This document shows positions 47,668 through 58,871 of a DNA stretch of 64,000 nucleotides, one piece after another (the stretch's first letter is position 1; every line of letters starts with the position of its first letter). Source of the stretch: Leptodactylus fallax (taxonomy: Eukaryota > Chordata > Amphibia > Anura > Leptodactylidae). Below the pieces are notes generated by a model, which saw only the letters and a list, made by a program, of their open reading frames with translations, did not search any database and was not told the origin of the DNA. Both the position numbers and the translations under genes were made by a program. The DNA is taken from contig CAMRHE010000018.1 in NCBI GenBank assembly GCA_947044405.1, forward strand, positions 4,960,001 through 5,024,000. Reading direction: 5' to 3'.

Positions 47668-48668
47668 GTACCAAAAAATAGAAAGAAAAAATAAAGAAAG
47701 TACACTAAAATATAGCTTTTAATGATAATCCCTAAAAAATAGCACCCAAATCATATATCTCTCCATACAAACATGACATGTACAGCTCACAGGTGGTAAA
47801 GTGACTAGAATAATCAGCAACACCTATCCCTCACAAGTCTAAAGAGCCATATAGGAACTCGAGTAAATAAGCAGCAAGGAGGAACGCCTAGTATGTAAGC
47901 ATATCACTCCATAAGTTACACGTCAGGAAGCCTGATGAAAGACTGACTCACTCCATAGAGGAACTAGCTAGTGTCAGTGTAACCTGACGCTGCATTTCTG
48001 CTAAGTAACTACATGCTACCTAGCTCATCAGAGGTATGAGCTGAAACCTAACTAGCTTGCTGAATATAGGATAATAGTAGTTTCTCCCTCAGTTGTAGTG
48101 TATGGCCACTATGTGATACTAGCTAGTTCCTCTATGGAGTGAGTCAGTCTTTCATCAGGCTTCCTCCCATGTAGCTTATGGAGTGATATGCTTGCATACT
48201 AGGCGCTCCTCCTTGCTACTTATTTACTCAAGTTCCTATATGGCTCTTTAGACTTGTGTGGGATAGGTGTTGCTGAATTATTATAGCCTCCTTACCACCT
48301 GTGAGCTGTACATGTCATGTTTGTATGGACAGATGATTTGGGTCTTGGTATTTCATATTATTTACTAAGCCCCCTATCTAGAGCAAAGTGATTCATCAAA
48401 CTCGAAGTAATAATTGGCCATATTGAATAGTGAGCTATATGCTCTTGCCTTGGTCTAAGTGTGTTTGAATATACCATAAACACTGTTTACCCTGGCATTT
48501 TAGAGAGGACACTCCCATTTTTGAGCACTTCTTCATACGTTATATGTGATTGGTGTCTATACACAAACATTTTTTATTCCTATTTGTTATAGCTTCCTTG
48601 CTATTTTTTAGGGATTATCATTAAAAGCTTTATTTTAGTGTACTTTATTTCTTTATTTTTGTTACACT
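47668..48668. repeat. Long inverted repeat, about 1 kb
   Basis: The left arm (to about 47980) and the right arm (from about 48108) are near-perfect complements. Examples are CCTGATGAAAGACTGACTCA / TGAGTCAGTCTTTCATCAGG and CATGACATGTACAGCTCACA / TGTGAGCTGTACATGTCATG. The outer words AGTACACTAAAATATAGC and AAGCTTTATTTTAGTGTACT also pair. The right arm has an unpaired insert of about 250 bp (48346-48600). No coding frame; it is probably a non-autonomous inverted-repeat element. Confidence 0.75.
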
Positions 48669-48795
48669 TGAAAGCCTGGTAGGGAAGACACTGCAGTGCT
48701 CATGTGAGTGCTGTGGCTCCTTCTAACAGCGGGTCAGTAGGGATACTGTAAGTTGCCCCCCCCCATCCCCCCACCAATCTGATATTGATGACATA

Positions 48796-50428
48796 CAATG
48801 CCTTGCGAAAGTATTCGGCCCCCTTGAACTTTTCAACCTTTTGCCACATTTCAGGCTTCAAACATAAAGATATAAAATTTTAATTTTTTTGGTGAAGAAT
48901 CAACAACAAGTGGGACACAATCATGAAGTGGAACGAAATTTATTGGTTATTTTAAACTTTTGTAAAAAATAAAAAACTGAAAAGTGGGGTGTGCAATATT
49001 ATTTGGCCCCCTTAAGTTAATACTTTGTAGAGCCACCTTTTGCTGCAATTACAGCTGCAAGTCGCTTGGGGTATGTCTCTATCAGTTTTGCACATCGAGA
49101 GACTGAAATTCTTGCCCATTCTTCCTTGGAAAACATCTCGAGCTCAGTGAGGTTGGATGGAGAGCGTTTGTGAACAGCAGTTTTCAGCTCTTTCCACAAA
49201 TTCTCGATTGGATTCAGGTCTGGACTTTGACTTGGCCATTCTAACACCTGGATATGTTTATTTGTGAACCATTCCATTGTAGATTTTGATTTATGTTTGG
49301 GATGATTGTCTTGTTGGAAGATAAATCTCCGTCCCAGTCTCAGGTCTTTTGCAGACTCCAACAGGTTTTCTTCCAGAATGGTCCTGTATTTGGTTCCATC
49401 CATCTTCCCATCAATTTTAACCATCTTCCCTGTCCCTGCTGAAGAAAAGCAGGCCCAAACCATGATGCCGCCACCACCATGTTTGACAGTGGGGATGGTG
49501 TGTTCAGGGTGATGAGCTGTGTTGCTTTTACGTCAAACATATCGTTTTGCATTGTGGCCAAATAGTTCGACTTTGGTTTCATCTGACCAGAGCACCTTCT
49601 TCCACATGTTTGGTGTGTCTCCCAGGTGGCTTGTGGCAAACTTTAAACGAGACTTTTTATGGAGATCTTTGAGAAATGGCTTTCTTCTTGCCACTCTTCC
49701 ATAAAGGCCAGATTTGTGCAGTGTATGACTGATTGTTGTCCTATGGACAGACTCTCCCACCTCAGCTGTAGATCTCTGCAGTTCATCCAGAGTGATCATG
49801 GGCCTCTTGGCTGCATCTCTGATCAGTCTTCTCCTTGTTTGAGATGAAAGTTTAGAGGGATGGCTAGGTCTTGGTAGATTTGCAGTGGTCTGATAGTCCT
49901 TCCATTTCAATATGATCGCTTGCACAGTGCTCCTTGGGATGTTTAAAGTTTGGGAAATCGTTTTGTATCCAAATCCAGCTTTAAACTTCTCCACAACAGT
50001 ATCACGGACCTGCCTGGTGTGTTCCTTGGTCTTCATGATGCTCTCTGCGCTTTAAACAGAACCCTGAGATTATCACAGAGCAGGTGCATTTATACGGAGA
50101 CTTGGTTACACACAGGTGGATTATATTTATCATCATCAGTCATTTAGGACAACATTGGATCATTCAGAGATCCTCACTGAACTTCTGGAGTGAGTTTGCT
50201 GCACTGAAAGTAAAGGGGCCGAATTATATTGCACGCCCCACTTTTCAGTTTTTTATTTTTTACAAAAGTTTAAAATAACCAATAAATTTCGTTCCACTTC
50301 ACAATTGTGTCCCACTTGTTGTTGATTCTTCACCAAAAAATTTAAATTTTATATCTTTATGTTTGAAGCCTGAAATGTGGCAAAAGGTTGAAAAGTTCAA
50401 GGGGGCCGAATACTTTCGCAAGGCACTG
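48796..50428 (-). mobile_element. Tc1-like DD34E element with about 220-bp ITRs
   Basis: This 1633-bp element is bounded by TA. The left end reads CAATGCCTTGCGAAAGTATT, and the right end in reverse complement CAGTGCCTTGCGAAAGTATT. The two inverted repeats stay alignable for about 220 bp, including GCCACATTTCAGGCTTCAAA and AACGAAATTTATTGGTTATT. Such long repeats are like the IR/DR layout of Sleeping Beauty-type elements. One transposase frame with a single stop lies between them. Confidence 0.92.
49017..50036 (-). pseudogene. Tc1-like DD34E transposase, single in-frame stop
   Basis: There are 339 codons from MKTKEHTRQVRDTVVEKFKA to AAKGGSTKY, open except for codon 168 (TGA), where relatives carry a Trp (TGG) between RYV and RKSNTAH. 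Residues 1-50 form the first helix-turn-helix and about 65-115 the second, ending GLYGRVARRKPFLKD. The catalytic residues are Asp152 (LWSDETKVELFG), Asp243 (FQQDNHPKH) and Glu278 (SPDLNPIENLW), 34 residues apart. The usual GRPR hook is replaced by RPSHPSK. Apart from the stop, it is the best-preserved DD34E transposase in the window. Confidence 0.9.
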
Positions 50429-51163
50429 TATCTATAGAACTGTCTGTGTCTGAATCATGCAGCAAATATTGCAGATTAACAAACACTGAGGAAACTAAAG
50501 GGACAATACATGTGTCTATCTAGACTATATTTGCTGCAGTAGAATGCAGTGAGAGTCTGTCTGCTACACTTCAGTGTTTCTGTTCCCTGACAAAAAATTG
50601 AGACTGTAAAAATGGTAAGGGATTGAAAAATAAATTATTAGAAAGTTTCAGAACTTTTCTCTAAATATTGCTCATGCTTTACCTACATAAAACTGCATGA
50701 CCCATTTAATAAAATGATATCTTGCTAAGCTCAGCAACATCCCCTATTGCAGCATAGTAGAATTGATAGATCTGCTATAAGAGAAACAGCAGCTTTTGTT
50801 TGGCTAAATAAAGGTTGAAATACTGACAACAAAATTGAATCATTTTTTTTTCCTTTTCTGCTTCCTTCATCTGCTGTTTGTTTAATGCAGTTTGTATCCT
50901 GAGAGCAAAGCTTGTGTTAATAAAGTGAGAAAAATTATGGAGATTAAAATTTGGTGCACTTGTTCATAAATAATGTATGTCATTATATAAATCTCCCCCA
51001 GTAGTATATTTCATTGTATAGATAAGGCAGGAGCAAGACCATAGACTACAAATCAAAACTATGAACAAAGGTCGGACAGCTCTGGAATAGCTGCATCGTA
51101 GTATGGATCATGAGGTTGGCATGGCTGTTCGGTTCCAAAACTTGCTTTTAAATTCATTTAATA

Positions 51164-51344
51164 CACACTATGTGGACAAAAGTATTGGGACACATCTCTT
51201 GATCATTGAATTCAAATGTTTCTTTCAGTCCCATTGTCCCAGGTATATCCAGTATCTTGCCATGCAGTCTGTCTTTACAAACATTTGTCAAAGAATGGCT
51301 TTGTTTAAAGTCAGTTCATGAAATTTCTTCCCTACTAGATATTA
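51164..51344 (+). mobile_element. Old Tc1-like remnant, left part
   Basis: It starts after TA with CACACTATGTGGACAAAAGT followed by ATTGGGACAC, which I recognise as the end of a Tc1-like family known from fish and frogs. It continues with CATGCAGTCTGTCTTTACAA and ACATTTGTCAAAGAATGGC. It stops at the TA where the DD35E element is inserted. The rest lies at 56250-56385. Confidence 0.6.
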
Positions 51345-52105
51345 CAGTCATGGCCAAAAGTTTTGAGAATGATACAAATATTAATTTTTCCAAAGTCTAC
51401 TGCTTCAGTTTTTCTAATGGCAATTTGCATATACTCCAGAATGTTATAAAGAGTGATCAGCTTAACAGCAATTACTTGCAAAGTCAATATTTGCCTAGAA
51501 AATGAACTTTATCCCCCAAAACACATTTTCAACATCATTGCAGCCCTGCCTTAAAAGGACCACCTAACATCGTTTCAGTGATTGCTCCATTAACACAGGT
51601 GTGGGTGTTGATGAGGACAGGGCTGGAGATCAATCTGTCATGATTAAGTAAGAATGACACCACTGGACACTTTAAAAGGAGGCTGGTGCTTGCCATCATT
51701 GTTTCTCTTCTGTTAACCATGGTTATCTCTAAAGAAACACGTGCAGTCATCATTGCACTGCACAAAAATGGCCTAACTGGGAAGAGTATTGCAGCTAGAA
51801 AGTTTGCACCTCAGTCAACAATCTATCGCATCATCAAGAACTTCAAGGAGAGAGGTTCCATTGGTGCCAAAAAGGCTCCAGGGCGCCCAAGAAAGACCAG
51901 CAAGCGGCAGGACCGTCTCTTAAAAGTGTTTCAGCTGCGGGATCGGGCTACCAGCAGTGCAGAGCTTGCTGAGGAATGGCAGCAGGTAGGAGTGAGTGCA
52001 TCTGCACGCACTGTGAGGCGGAGACTCTTGGAGCAAGGCCTGGTCTCAAGGAGGGCAGCAAAGAAGCCACTTCTCTCCAGAAAAAACATCAGGGACAGAC
52101 TGATA

Positions 52106-52131
52106 TTTTTTTTTTTTTTTTTTTTTTTTTT
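52106..52131. repeat. 26-base T run at LINE 5' junction
   Basis: It lies immediately between the transposase sequence (CTGATA) and the first LINE-specific base. Copy 1 has only TT at this site, so the run came in with the insertion or arose there. Confidence 0.9.
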
Positions 52132-52149
52132 CCAAGATGGCGCCGCTGG
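52132..52149 (+). promoter_or_regulatory. YY1-like motif at LINE 5' end
   Basis: CCAAGATGGCGCCGCTGG contains the AAGATGGCG core known as a YY1 site. In human L1 a YY1 site near the 5' end fixes the transcription start. Its position at the first bases of this LINE suggests a similar role, which is an inference only. Confidence 0.45.
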
Positions 52150-52290
52150 AGTGGCTGCCAGCTACAGCAGCTCTGAGACTCTCTATCTTATTTTTCCTTC
52201 TATGACTCGTTTTGTACCTCTCTACTTAAGGACTTTTGCACTATGAAGAAACACACACAAAGACTTGGACCCTTGTGATATTTTTTTTTT

Positions 52291-53472
52291 TTGTTTTTTA
52301 TCTGTCTTTTGTTCTGCTTGAAAATGGGATCTTTTGTGTATGCAGACAATTCCTTTGTCTATACAAGAGAGGAAATTCTGCAGCTCAGAGGCACAGCAGG
52401 ACGGCATACCATCTGGTCACACATCCCCCGTGAGATTGGGAGAAAGAAAAAGCGGGTGAGGGGATGCAGAGCAGGAACTCTTCAGAGGATTAAAAAGAGG
52501 CGTTACCGACCAGCTGTTCCCTCCATCATCATGGGCAATGTGAGATCTCTTGCAAACAAGATGGATGAACTAACAGCTCTCACCAGGCATCATCAGGAGT
52601 TTCGGGCGTGCAGCATGATGCTACTTACAGAGACTTGGCTCACTGAAGTTACTTCTGACCCTCTGGTCTCCTTGGATGGTTTTAAACTCCTTCGGGCAGA
52701 CAGGAAAAGGGAGAGCGGTAAGAGGAAAGGAGGAGGGCTGGCAATGTTTGTGAATAATAGATGGTGTAATCCTAGGCACATTGTGATTAAGGAGCAAACT
52801 TGCTGTAAGGACATTGAACTATTAGCTGTGAGCATGAGACCTTTCTACCTACCAAGGGAACTATCACATGTCATCGGGATAGCTGCATATGTCCCCCCCT
52901 CTGCGAAAGCTGACACTGCCTGCGAGGTCCTACAAGCCACGCTGAGCCAGTTACAGTTAAAACATCCCCAGGCCCTCTTTCTTCTGTCGGTTGATTTCAA
53001 CCATGCCTCTCCATCATCCACACTGCCCAGTTTCACACAGTATGTAACCTGCCACACAAGAGACAACAAAACACTGGACTTGTTCTTTGCCAACGTGAGG
53101 GAGGCATATAACTCATCAGCCCTACCGCCCCTGGGGAGATCGGATCACAACCTAGTACATCTCCGACCTGTGTACAAGCCACTTGTACGTAGAGAACCAG
53201 CTGTCACCTGCACAGTGAGGATATGGTCCGAGGAGAGTGATGAGGCTCTGAGGGATTGTTTTGACACAACCGCATGTTAAGTGCTGCAGGATTCTTATGG
53301 AGAAGATATAGAAGGACTCACACACTGCATAACAGACTACATTAATTTTTGTGTGGACAACACAGTACCCACAAAAGTGGTGAGGTGCTTCTCCAATAAC
53401 AAACCATGGGTTAACTCTGATATAAAAACACTACTTAAGGAGAAAAAAGATGGCATTCAGGACAAGAGATAA
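52291..53472 (+). pseudogene. LINE endonuclease (AP-endonuclease-like) frame
   Basis: The frame opens 329 codons to a TAA at 53278, then stays open in the same phase for another 63 codons. The N-terminal half contains GNVRSLANKMDEL (the usual NARSL word), MLLTETWLTE with the catalytic Glu, GGGLAMFVNNRW, AAYVPPS, SVDFNHAS (normally GDFNH) and GRSDHNLV with the terminal Asp-His pair. These are the endonuclease motifs that nick target DNA for target-primed reverse transcription. The stop falls in a spacer after the endonuclease domain. One extra A in the run of six at 53443-53448 probably separates it from the reverse transcriptase frame. Confidence 0.8.
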
Positions 53473-55237
53473 GGAGGGGTTGAGGGAAGTACAAAAGGAG
53501 CTGAGGCATCAAATCAGGCAGGGAAAAGCCAGTTATAAAGAAAAAATGGAAAAGCAAATGGAAAGGAAAGACATAAGGGGGGTCTGGGAGGGGCTTAAGT
53601 CAATTTCGGGTCATAAACAGTCTGTCTGCCAGATTGAGGCAGATGTTAATTGGCTTAATGAACTAAACCTATTCTTCAACAGATTTGATCACACACCAGC
53701 TCCTCCCACCCCAGTATGTCCTTCAGCTTCCCCCACCACAATGACTTCTCCCCATGCGGCCACTTCCCAACAGACCAGTAAATCCAGAAATCCGTCTTTA
53801 TCTGGCCACAGTCTGACCTTCACACTGGCCCAGGTGAGGAAGGAGATGAAAAAGATCAAGGCGAGGAAAGCCGCAGGGCCAGATGACATCAGTGCAAGGC
53901 TAATTAAGACTTGCGGGGACCAGCTGTGTGGTATAATTACATATATGTATAATATGAGCCTGAGGCAGGAAATAGTCCCTGAATTATGGAAATCTTCTTG
54001 TGTGGTACCAGTTCCAAAGAAACCCCACCCTATGGACCTCAACGACTACAGACCTGTAGCACTGACATCCCACCTGATGAAGATCTTGGAGAGATTGGTT
54101 CTCACACATCTCCGCCCTCTAGTGAGCCCCGCTATGGACCCCCTCCAGTTTGCTTATCGGCCGGGCATTGGGGTAGATGATGCCATCATCCATCTTCTGC
54201 ACAGGGCTCTGTCTCACCTGGAGAAACCAGGGAACACAGTGAGAATAATGTTCTTTGACTTCTCCAGTGCTTTTAACACCATACAGCCCAGGTTATTGAG
54301 GGACAAGCTGGGCCTTGCTGGAGTGGACCACCACCTCTCCAACTGGATCCTAGACTACCTCACAAATCGACCTCAATACGTGAGAGCCCGAGACTGTGTG
54401 TCAGGTACCGTGATCTGTAATACGGGGGCACCTCAGGGTACGGTTCTCGCCCCTTTCCTCTTCACACTGTACACTGCAGATTTTAGGTGCAACTCATCCA
54501 GCTGCTACCTACAGAAGTATTCTGACGACTCTGCAATAGTGGGTCTCATCACAGATGATGATGACAGGGAGTACAGAGAACTGAACCAGGATTTTGTGGA
54601 CTGGTGCCACCGGAACCACCTGAAGATTAACGCGGGGAAGACCAAGGAGATGGTGGTGGACTTCCGCAAAGGCAGATGCCCTCCAAATCCAGTGGACATC
54701 CTGGGGACGGGCATCGAGATTGTGAACACCTATAAGTACCTGGGTTTGCTCCTTAATAATAAGCTGGACTGGGCAGATCATATGGAGGCCCTGTACAGGA
54801 AGGGCCACAGCAGGCTCTACCTGCTTAGGAAACTGAGAGCCTTTGGAATCCGGGGGGCACTTCTTAGAACTTTCTTCAACTCGGTAGTGGCATCAGCCAT
54901 CTTCTTTGGAGTGGCCTGCTGGGGGAGCAGTATATCAACCAGGGACAGAAATAAACTTGACAAGCTGATTAGAAGGGCCAGCTCTGTCCTGGGGAGCCCA
55001 CTGGACCCTGTGCAGGTGGTGGGTGACAGAAGGATACTGTCTGTGGTGAGCTCCATGCAGAAGAAGTCGTCCCATCCCATGCATGAGACTGTGATCGTGC
55101 TGGGCAGTACTGTCAGTGACCGACTGCTCCACCCTAGGTGTGAGAAGGAGCGCTATCGGAAGTCTTTCCTCCCCACCGCGGTTAGGCTGTACAACCAACA
55201 CCGACCTAAGCGGAGATCATTACACACAGAGAACTGA
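53450..55237 (+). pseudogene. LINE reverse transcriptase frame
   Basis: There are 595 codons from an internal ATG to TGA. The early part is a spacer (DKEGLREVQKELRHQIRQGK). RT motifs in order are KARKAAGPDDISARLIK, NDYRPVALTSHLMKILERLV, PLQFAYRPGIGVDDA, MFFDFSSAFNTIQP (near residue 270), GAPQGTVLAPFLFTLYTADF, KYSDDSAIVG with the catalytic YSDD pair (near residue 357) and HLKINAGKTKEMVVDF. The C-terminus SFLPTAVRLYNQH is the family's usual end. The true protein began in the upstream frame, so this frame is a fragment of a broken single polyprotein, although its RT core is intact. Confidence 0.88.
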
Positions 55238-56249
55238 AATATCTCTCTGCCTGTTAAATCCCCCCCCCCCCCTCCTCTGCTACGTCCTATCTGTCTGTCT
55301 GCTATTAATGTAATGCCTCTCACCTTGGAACATTCCTGTACATGTTGTATTTGTATTTGTATCTGCTTATCTTTGCTGCTGTAACACATTGAATTTCCCC
55401 ATTGTGGGACTATTAAAGGACTATTATTATTATTATTATATTCTGCAAAAGGTACAGGGAGTGGACTGCTGAGGACTGGGGTAAAGTCATTTTCTCTGAT
55501 GAATCCCCTTTTCGATTGTTTGGAACATCTGGAAAACAGCTTATTCGGAGAAGAAGAGGTGAGCGCTACCACCAGTCTTGTCTCATGCCAACTGTAAAGC
55601 ATCCTGAAACCATTCATGTGTGGGGTTGCTTCTCAGCCAAGGGAATCGGCTCTCTCACAGTCTTGCCTAAAAACACAGCCATGAATAAAGAATGGTACCA
55701 GAATGTCCTCCAAGAGCAACTTCTCCCAACCGTCCAAGAGCAGTTTGGCGCTCAACAATGCCTTTTCCAGCATGATGGAGCACCTTGCCATAAAGCAAAG
55801 GTGATAACTAAATGGCTCAGGGAACAAAACATAAAGATTTTGGGTCCATGGCCTGGAAACTCCCCAGATGTTAATCCCATTGAGAACTTGTGGTCAATCA
55901 TCAAGAGACGGGTGGACAAACAAAAACCAACAAATTCAGACAAAATTAAAGCATTGATTCTGCAAGAATGGACTGCTATCAGTCAGGATTTGGTCCAGAA
56001 GTTGATTGAGAGCATGCCAGGGAGAATTGCAGAGGTCCTGAAGAAGACGGGTCAACACTGCAAATATTGACTTGCTGCATTAACTCATTCTAACTGTCAA
56101 TATAAGCTTCTGTTACTCATAATATGAATGCAATTATATTTCTGTATGTGATAAAAACATCTGACAAACACACATAAAAACCAGAGGGCAGCAGATCATG
56201 TGAAAATATAATATTTGTGTCATTCTCAAAACTTTTGGCCATGACTGTA

Positions 56250-56385
56250 CAATCGTCTGTGAGAGGGAGGTATTATTGAAAAGTACAAGCTTTTAGGAAC
56301 TATGGCAACTTGTAAAAGTGACAGAGCAGGGTCACCAAGTGCTGAGGCGCAAAGTTCTTAACATTTGCCAGCGCATTGCTAACTC
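56250..56385 (+). mobile_element. Old Tc1-like remnant, right part
   Basis: It continues the family begun at 51164. AAAAGTGACAGAGCAGGGTC, ACCAAGTGCTGAGGCGCAAA and CATTTGCCAGCGCATTGCT match the part of that family I remember as the transposase N-terminal half, here with frame lesions. The far terminal repeat was not found, so the remnant was truncated before or after the DD35E insertion. Confidence 0.5.
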
Positions 56386-57033
56386 CATGGGGGATATTTA
56401 TGAAGACTGATGCATAAATTTGTGCAAAAAACCAATTTACACAATTTTTTTGGGACTTTTTATGCCTTGTACACTAGAAAACTGGCATACAAGACATAAT
56501 AAATCTGCCCCAATAACTACATAGTTCCGAACCTCCCTTGGCATTATAAGAAGTTAGGCTAGGATAGGCGATAACTTGCAGATGAGTGGGGGCCCAAACG
56601 CTCACACCCCCACTGATCAGGAGAAGTAGAACAGTGGGTGGTTGGGCTGGGCAAACCCAGCGCTATTAATTTCAATGGGGGGTACCAGAGATGGGGAAAA
56701 TTCTTGGAAATACTCTTATCAGCAAAAATACCTGTATGCTGGGAGCTTCATTGTATAGGTTTCCATGGCCAAGATCTTGCATCTGAGGACAATGGCAAGC
56801 ATCGGCTGGAGTGATGTAAAACACACTGCCCCTGAACTGTGCGGGAGTGGCAATGGATTTTGTGTAGTGACAAATCATGATTTTTTTTTTTTTGTCTGAC
56901 TGAGGGCGATTCTGGCTTTGGTAAATGCCAGAAAAATGTAATCTGCTTGACTGCATTGTGCCAAATCTAAAGTTAGGTGGAGGAGGAATAATGCTATTAT
57001 TCTGTCGGTCAGTGAAAATAATCTTTTAATTTA

Positions 57034-57290
57034 TTTTTTGTTTGTTTTTTTAATTCTTTATAACCTTTTCCAAAATATAGCAAAACAAACTTACAATGCT
57101 GGGCCCCAAAAACTGAGAATAACCCCGCAGAATTATGAAATTACCCATTAACAAGAATGGGGACATAGCCTAGCAAAGTGTGGAGACAGAAAGCAAAGGA
57201 GAGTTTGAGAGATAGAAAAGAGAGCCACAAAGATAGCGAAAGAAAGACATGACAAAACGGGAAAAGAAAAGAGAAAACTGGGCTGTCGAT
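57034..57290 (-). repeat. Possible L1 3' UTR fragment
   Basis: The sequence has a T-rich start, TTCTTTATAACCTTTTCCAAAATA, then a purine-rich interval with AAAG and GAGA words. This resembles the plus-strand view of the L1 3' end at 32243. No coding remnant was recognised, so this is tentative. Confidence 0.35.
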
Positions 57291-58871
57291 CCGATTTTCT
57301 GTGAATATTTTCCACTTTCTGTATCCATAATTTGAATGTAAAGAGCTCAAGGTGGACTACTCACATAAAGTCTGTGAGAACCAAGTCATTTATGTATTAA
57401 TAGAGAGGACAAAGCCTGATGCCTGATTTGATTTTTCTTTTATGGAAGGCATTTGTGTTATAGGCAGAATATCAGCTCCTATTCAGGTTAGTAAGATTGA
57501 ATGGTTTGTTTATGACCCTGAGCTGTTTAAAGGACTGCACCCTTAACAGACTGACATCAAGTTCTATAGACGGAGCAGTCTTTGTGCAAATATTCCAAGG
57601 ATGCTGCTGGATGATTGTTTGCTGGCAATACTCCCTCAACCCTCTAGCACAGTGGTGTGGAAACAATATCCACTGCTGAGGAAATGTTTCTCAGTATATT
57701 ACTGTTTCCAAGTTCTTACAAGTTAATATAGTGACTTTTTCCCTTTATACAATCAATTATGCAGTTCAATGCATACAAACCCTGCAACAGAATTATTCCA
57801 GATAAGTGGTAGTACTTACCAATAGAAACACTGTCCATCTTTTATGCTGTACAGTACAGTATTTCAAGTAGATTGCTTTAGAAGGAACCATTTAGTGAAT
57901 GCATTTGTTCTGTATGACTTTAGTTTAAATGCTTATTTTGATTATAAAATGTCTCCATTTGCTCCCTGGTAGAACATAATAGGGGAGATTTATCAGAGGG
58001 GAGTTTTTAAAGTCCATGTTGCTGGAGTTGGCGTAATTTGCACCAAATTTATCAAATGTCTCACAATGTGTGATAAATTAGGCACATCTACAAGTTTTTT
58101 TTTTTTTTATAACTTACTAGAGGAAGGACCCGGCTTCACATGGGTATATTTCATTTTTTGTTTTGTGTAGTGACCCCGTAAGAATTGGCCAGTTTTGCAC
58201 TTGATATCCAGTATGGCAGTCCAGTATAGATATAGTCTATTTATGGCTGTGTTGCTATGGAAACCTGGTAAATGAAATGTGAACTTATATTGGCTAATAC
58301 ACGTCATATGACTGAATATTTAAGAACCTGCAAACTGCTATTGACTCATGCAGGACATAAATAGCTTGGTTGCTATGGAAACCTGGTATAAAGCTGTGTG
58401 TATGTCAAGACTGAACCTGCGATTTTCCATTGGTCCATAAGTGTCATGTGATCATGTGCATCTCAGTTTGGATATCAGTGAAAAACCTGCAATTGGTTGT
58501 TATGGAAAACCTGGAGTAAAGCTGAGTGTATGTGACCTTGTGTAACAGTGTCATCCACAGCGCCCTGCCCCTTTAAAGCTGACCTACAGCAGTGAAGAAA
58601 AATGGCTGGGTTGTTATTGAAACCTGGAGTGCAGCTGTGTGCATGTGGCTGACAATGCTTTGTCAGATTGGAGACGGGCTTGGGTCTGCTGGGGAGTTTC
58701 AGCAGCTCGCTGTTGTCTGTAACATACCTTATCAGATTGGAGACAGGCTTGGGTCTGCTGAGAGTTTTCATTAGCTTGAGCAGCAGCCATGCGTTTTGCT
58801 GCAGGGGACATGAGTAGTTTAAAAAACGTTTCAATTTATAAGAATGCTGAAATCCAGTATGGCAGTCCAGT

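Larger units (their letters stand above)
52108..55437 (+). mobile_element. L2-type LINE (about 3.3 kb), nested
   Basis: The LINE begins with a T run and CCAAGATGGCGCCGCTGG. It carries endonuclease and reverse transcriptase frames and ends GGGACTATTAAAGG followed by an (ATT)n tail. A 5-bp ATATT on both sides can be read as a target-site duplication, but the T run and the ATT tail make its length ambiguous (0-5 bp). The endonuclease-RT order, the FSSAFNTIQP word and the microsatellite tail fit the L2 clade. It may be nearly full-length. Confidence 0.85.
51719..56070 (+). pseudogene. DD35E transposase, split by LINE insertion
   Basis: The first 129 codons (MVISKETRAV to IRDRLI) lie before the insertion and the remainder lies at 55441-56070. 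The second part keeps the Arg codon (CGA) that is TGA in copy 1, and both later catalytic residues (FQHDGAPCH, NPIENLW). It differs from copy 1 by Phe for Ile in AARKFAPQ, Lys for Glu in EQNIKIL, Val for Leu in SPDVNPIE, Ala for Glu in GRIAEVL and Thr for Lys near the C-terminus. It is inactive because of the LINE. Confidence 0.9.
51345..56247 (+). mobile_element. Tc1-like DD35E element, copy 2, interrupted by a LINE
   Basis: Both ends are identical to those of the copy at 30020-31587, with TA on both sides. Positions 51345-52105 and 55441-56247 together give the same 1568 bp as copy 1, and the 3335 bp between them is the LINE insertion. The differences I see by eye are about seven substitutions. 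Confidence 0.92.

Noticed and set aside
51164..51344. Conserved regulatory element downstream of the linker exon
   Set aside because: The sequence matches the terminal part of a Tc1-like family, so similarity to other genomes would be due to the repeat.
55153..55617. 154-residue minus-strand frame across the LINE and transposase junction
   Set aside because: It crosses an insertion border and is antisense to both coding regions.
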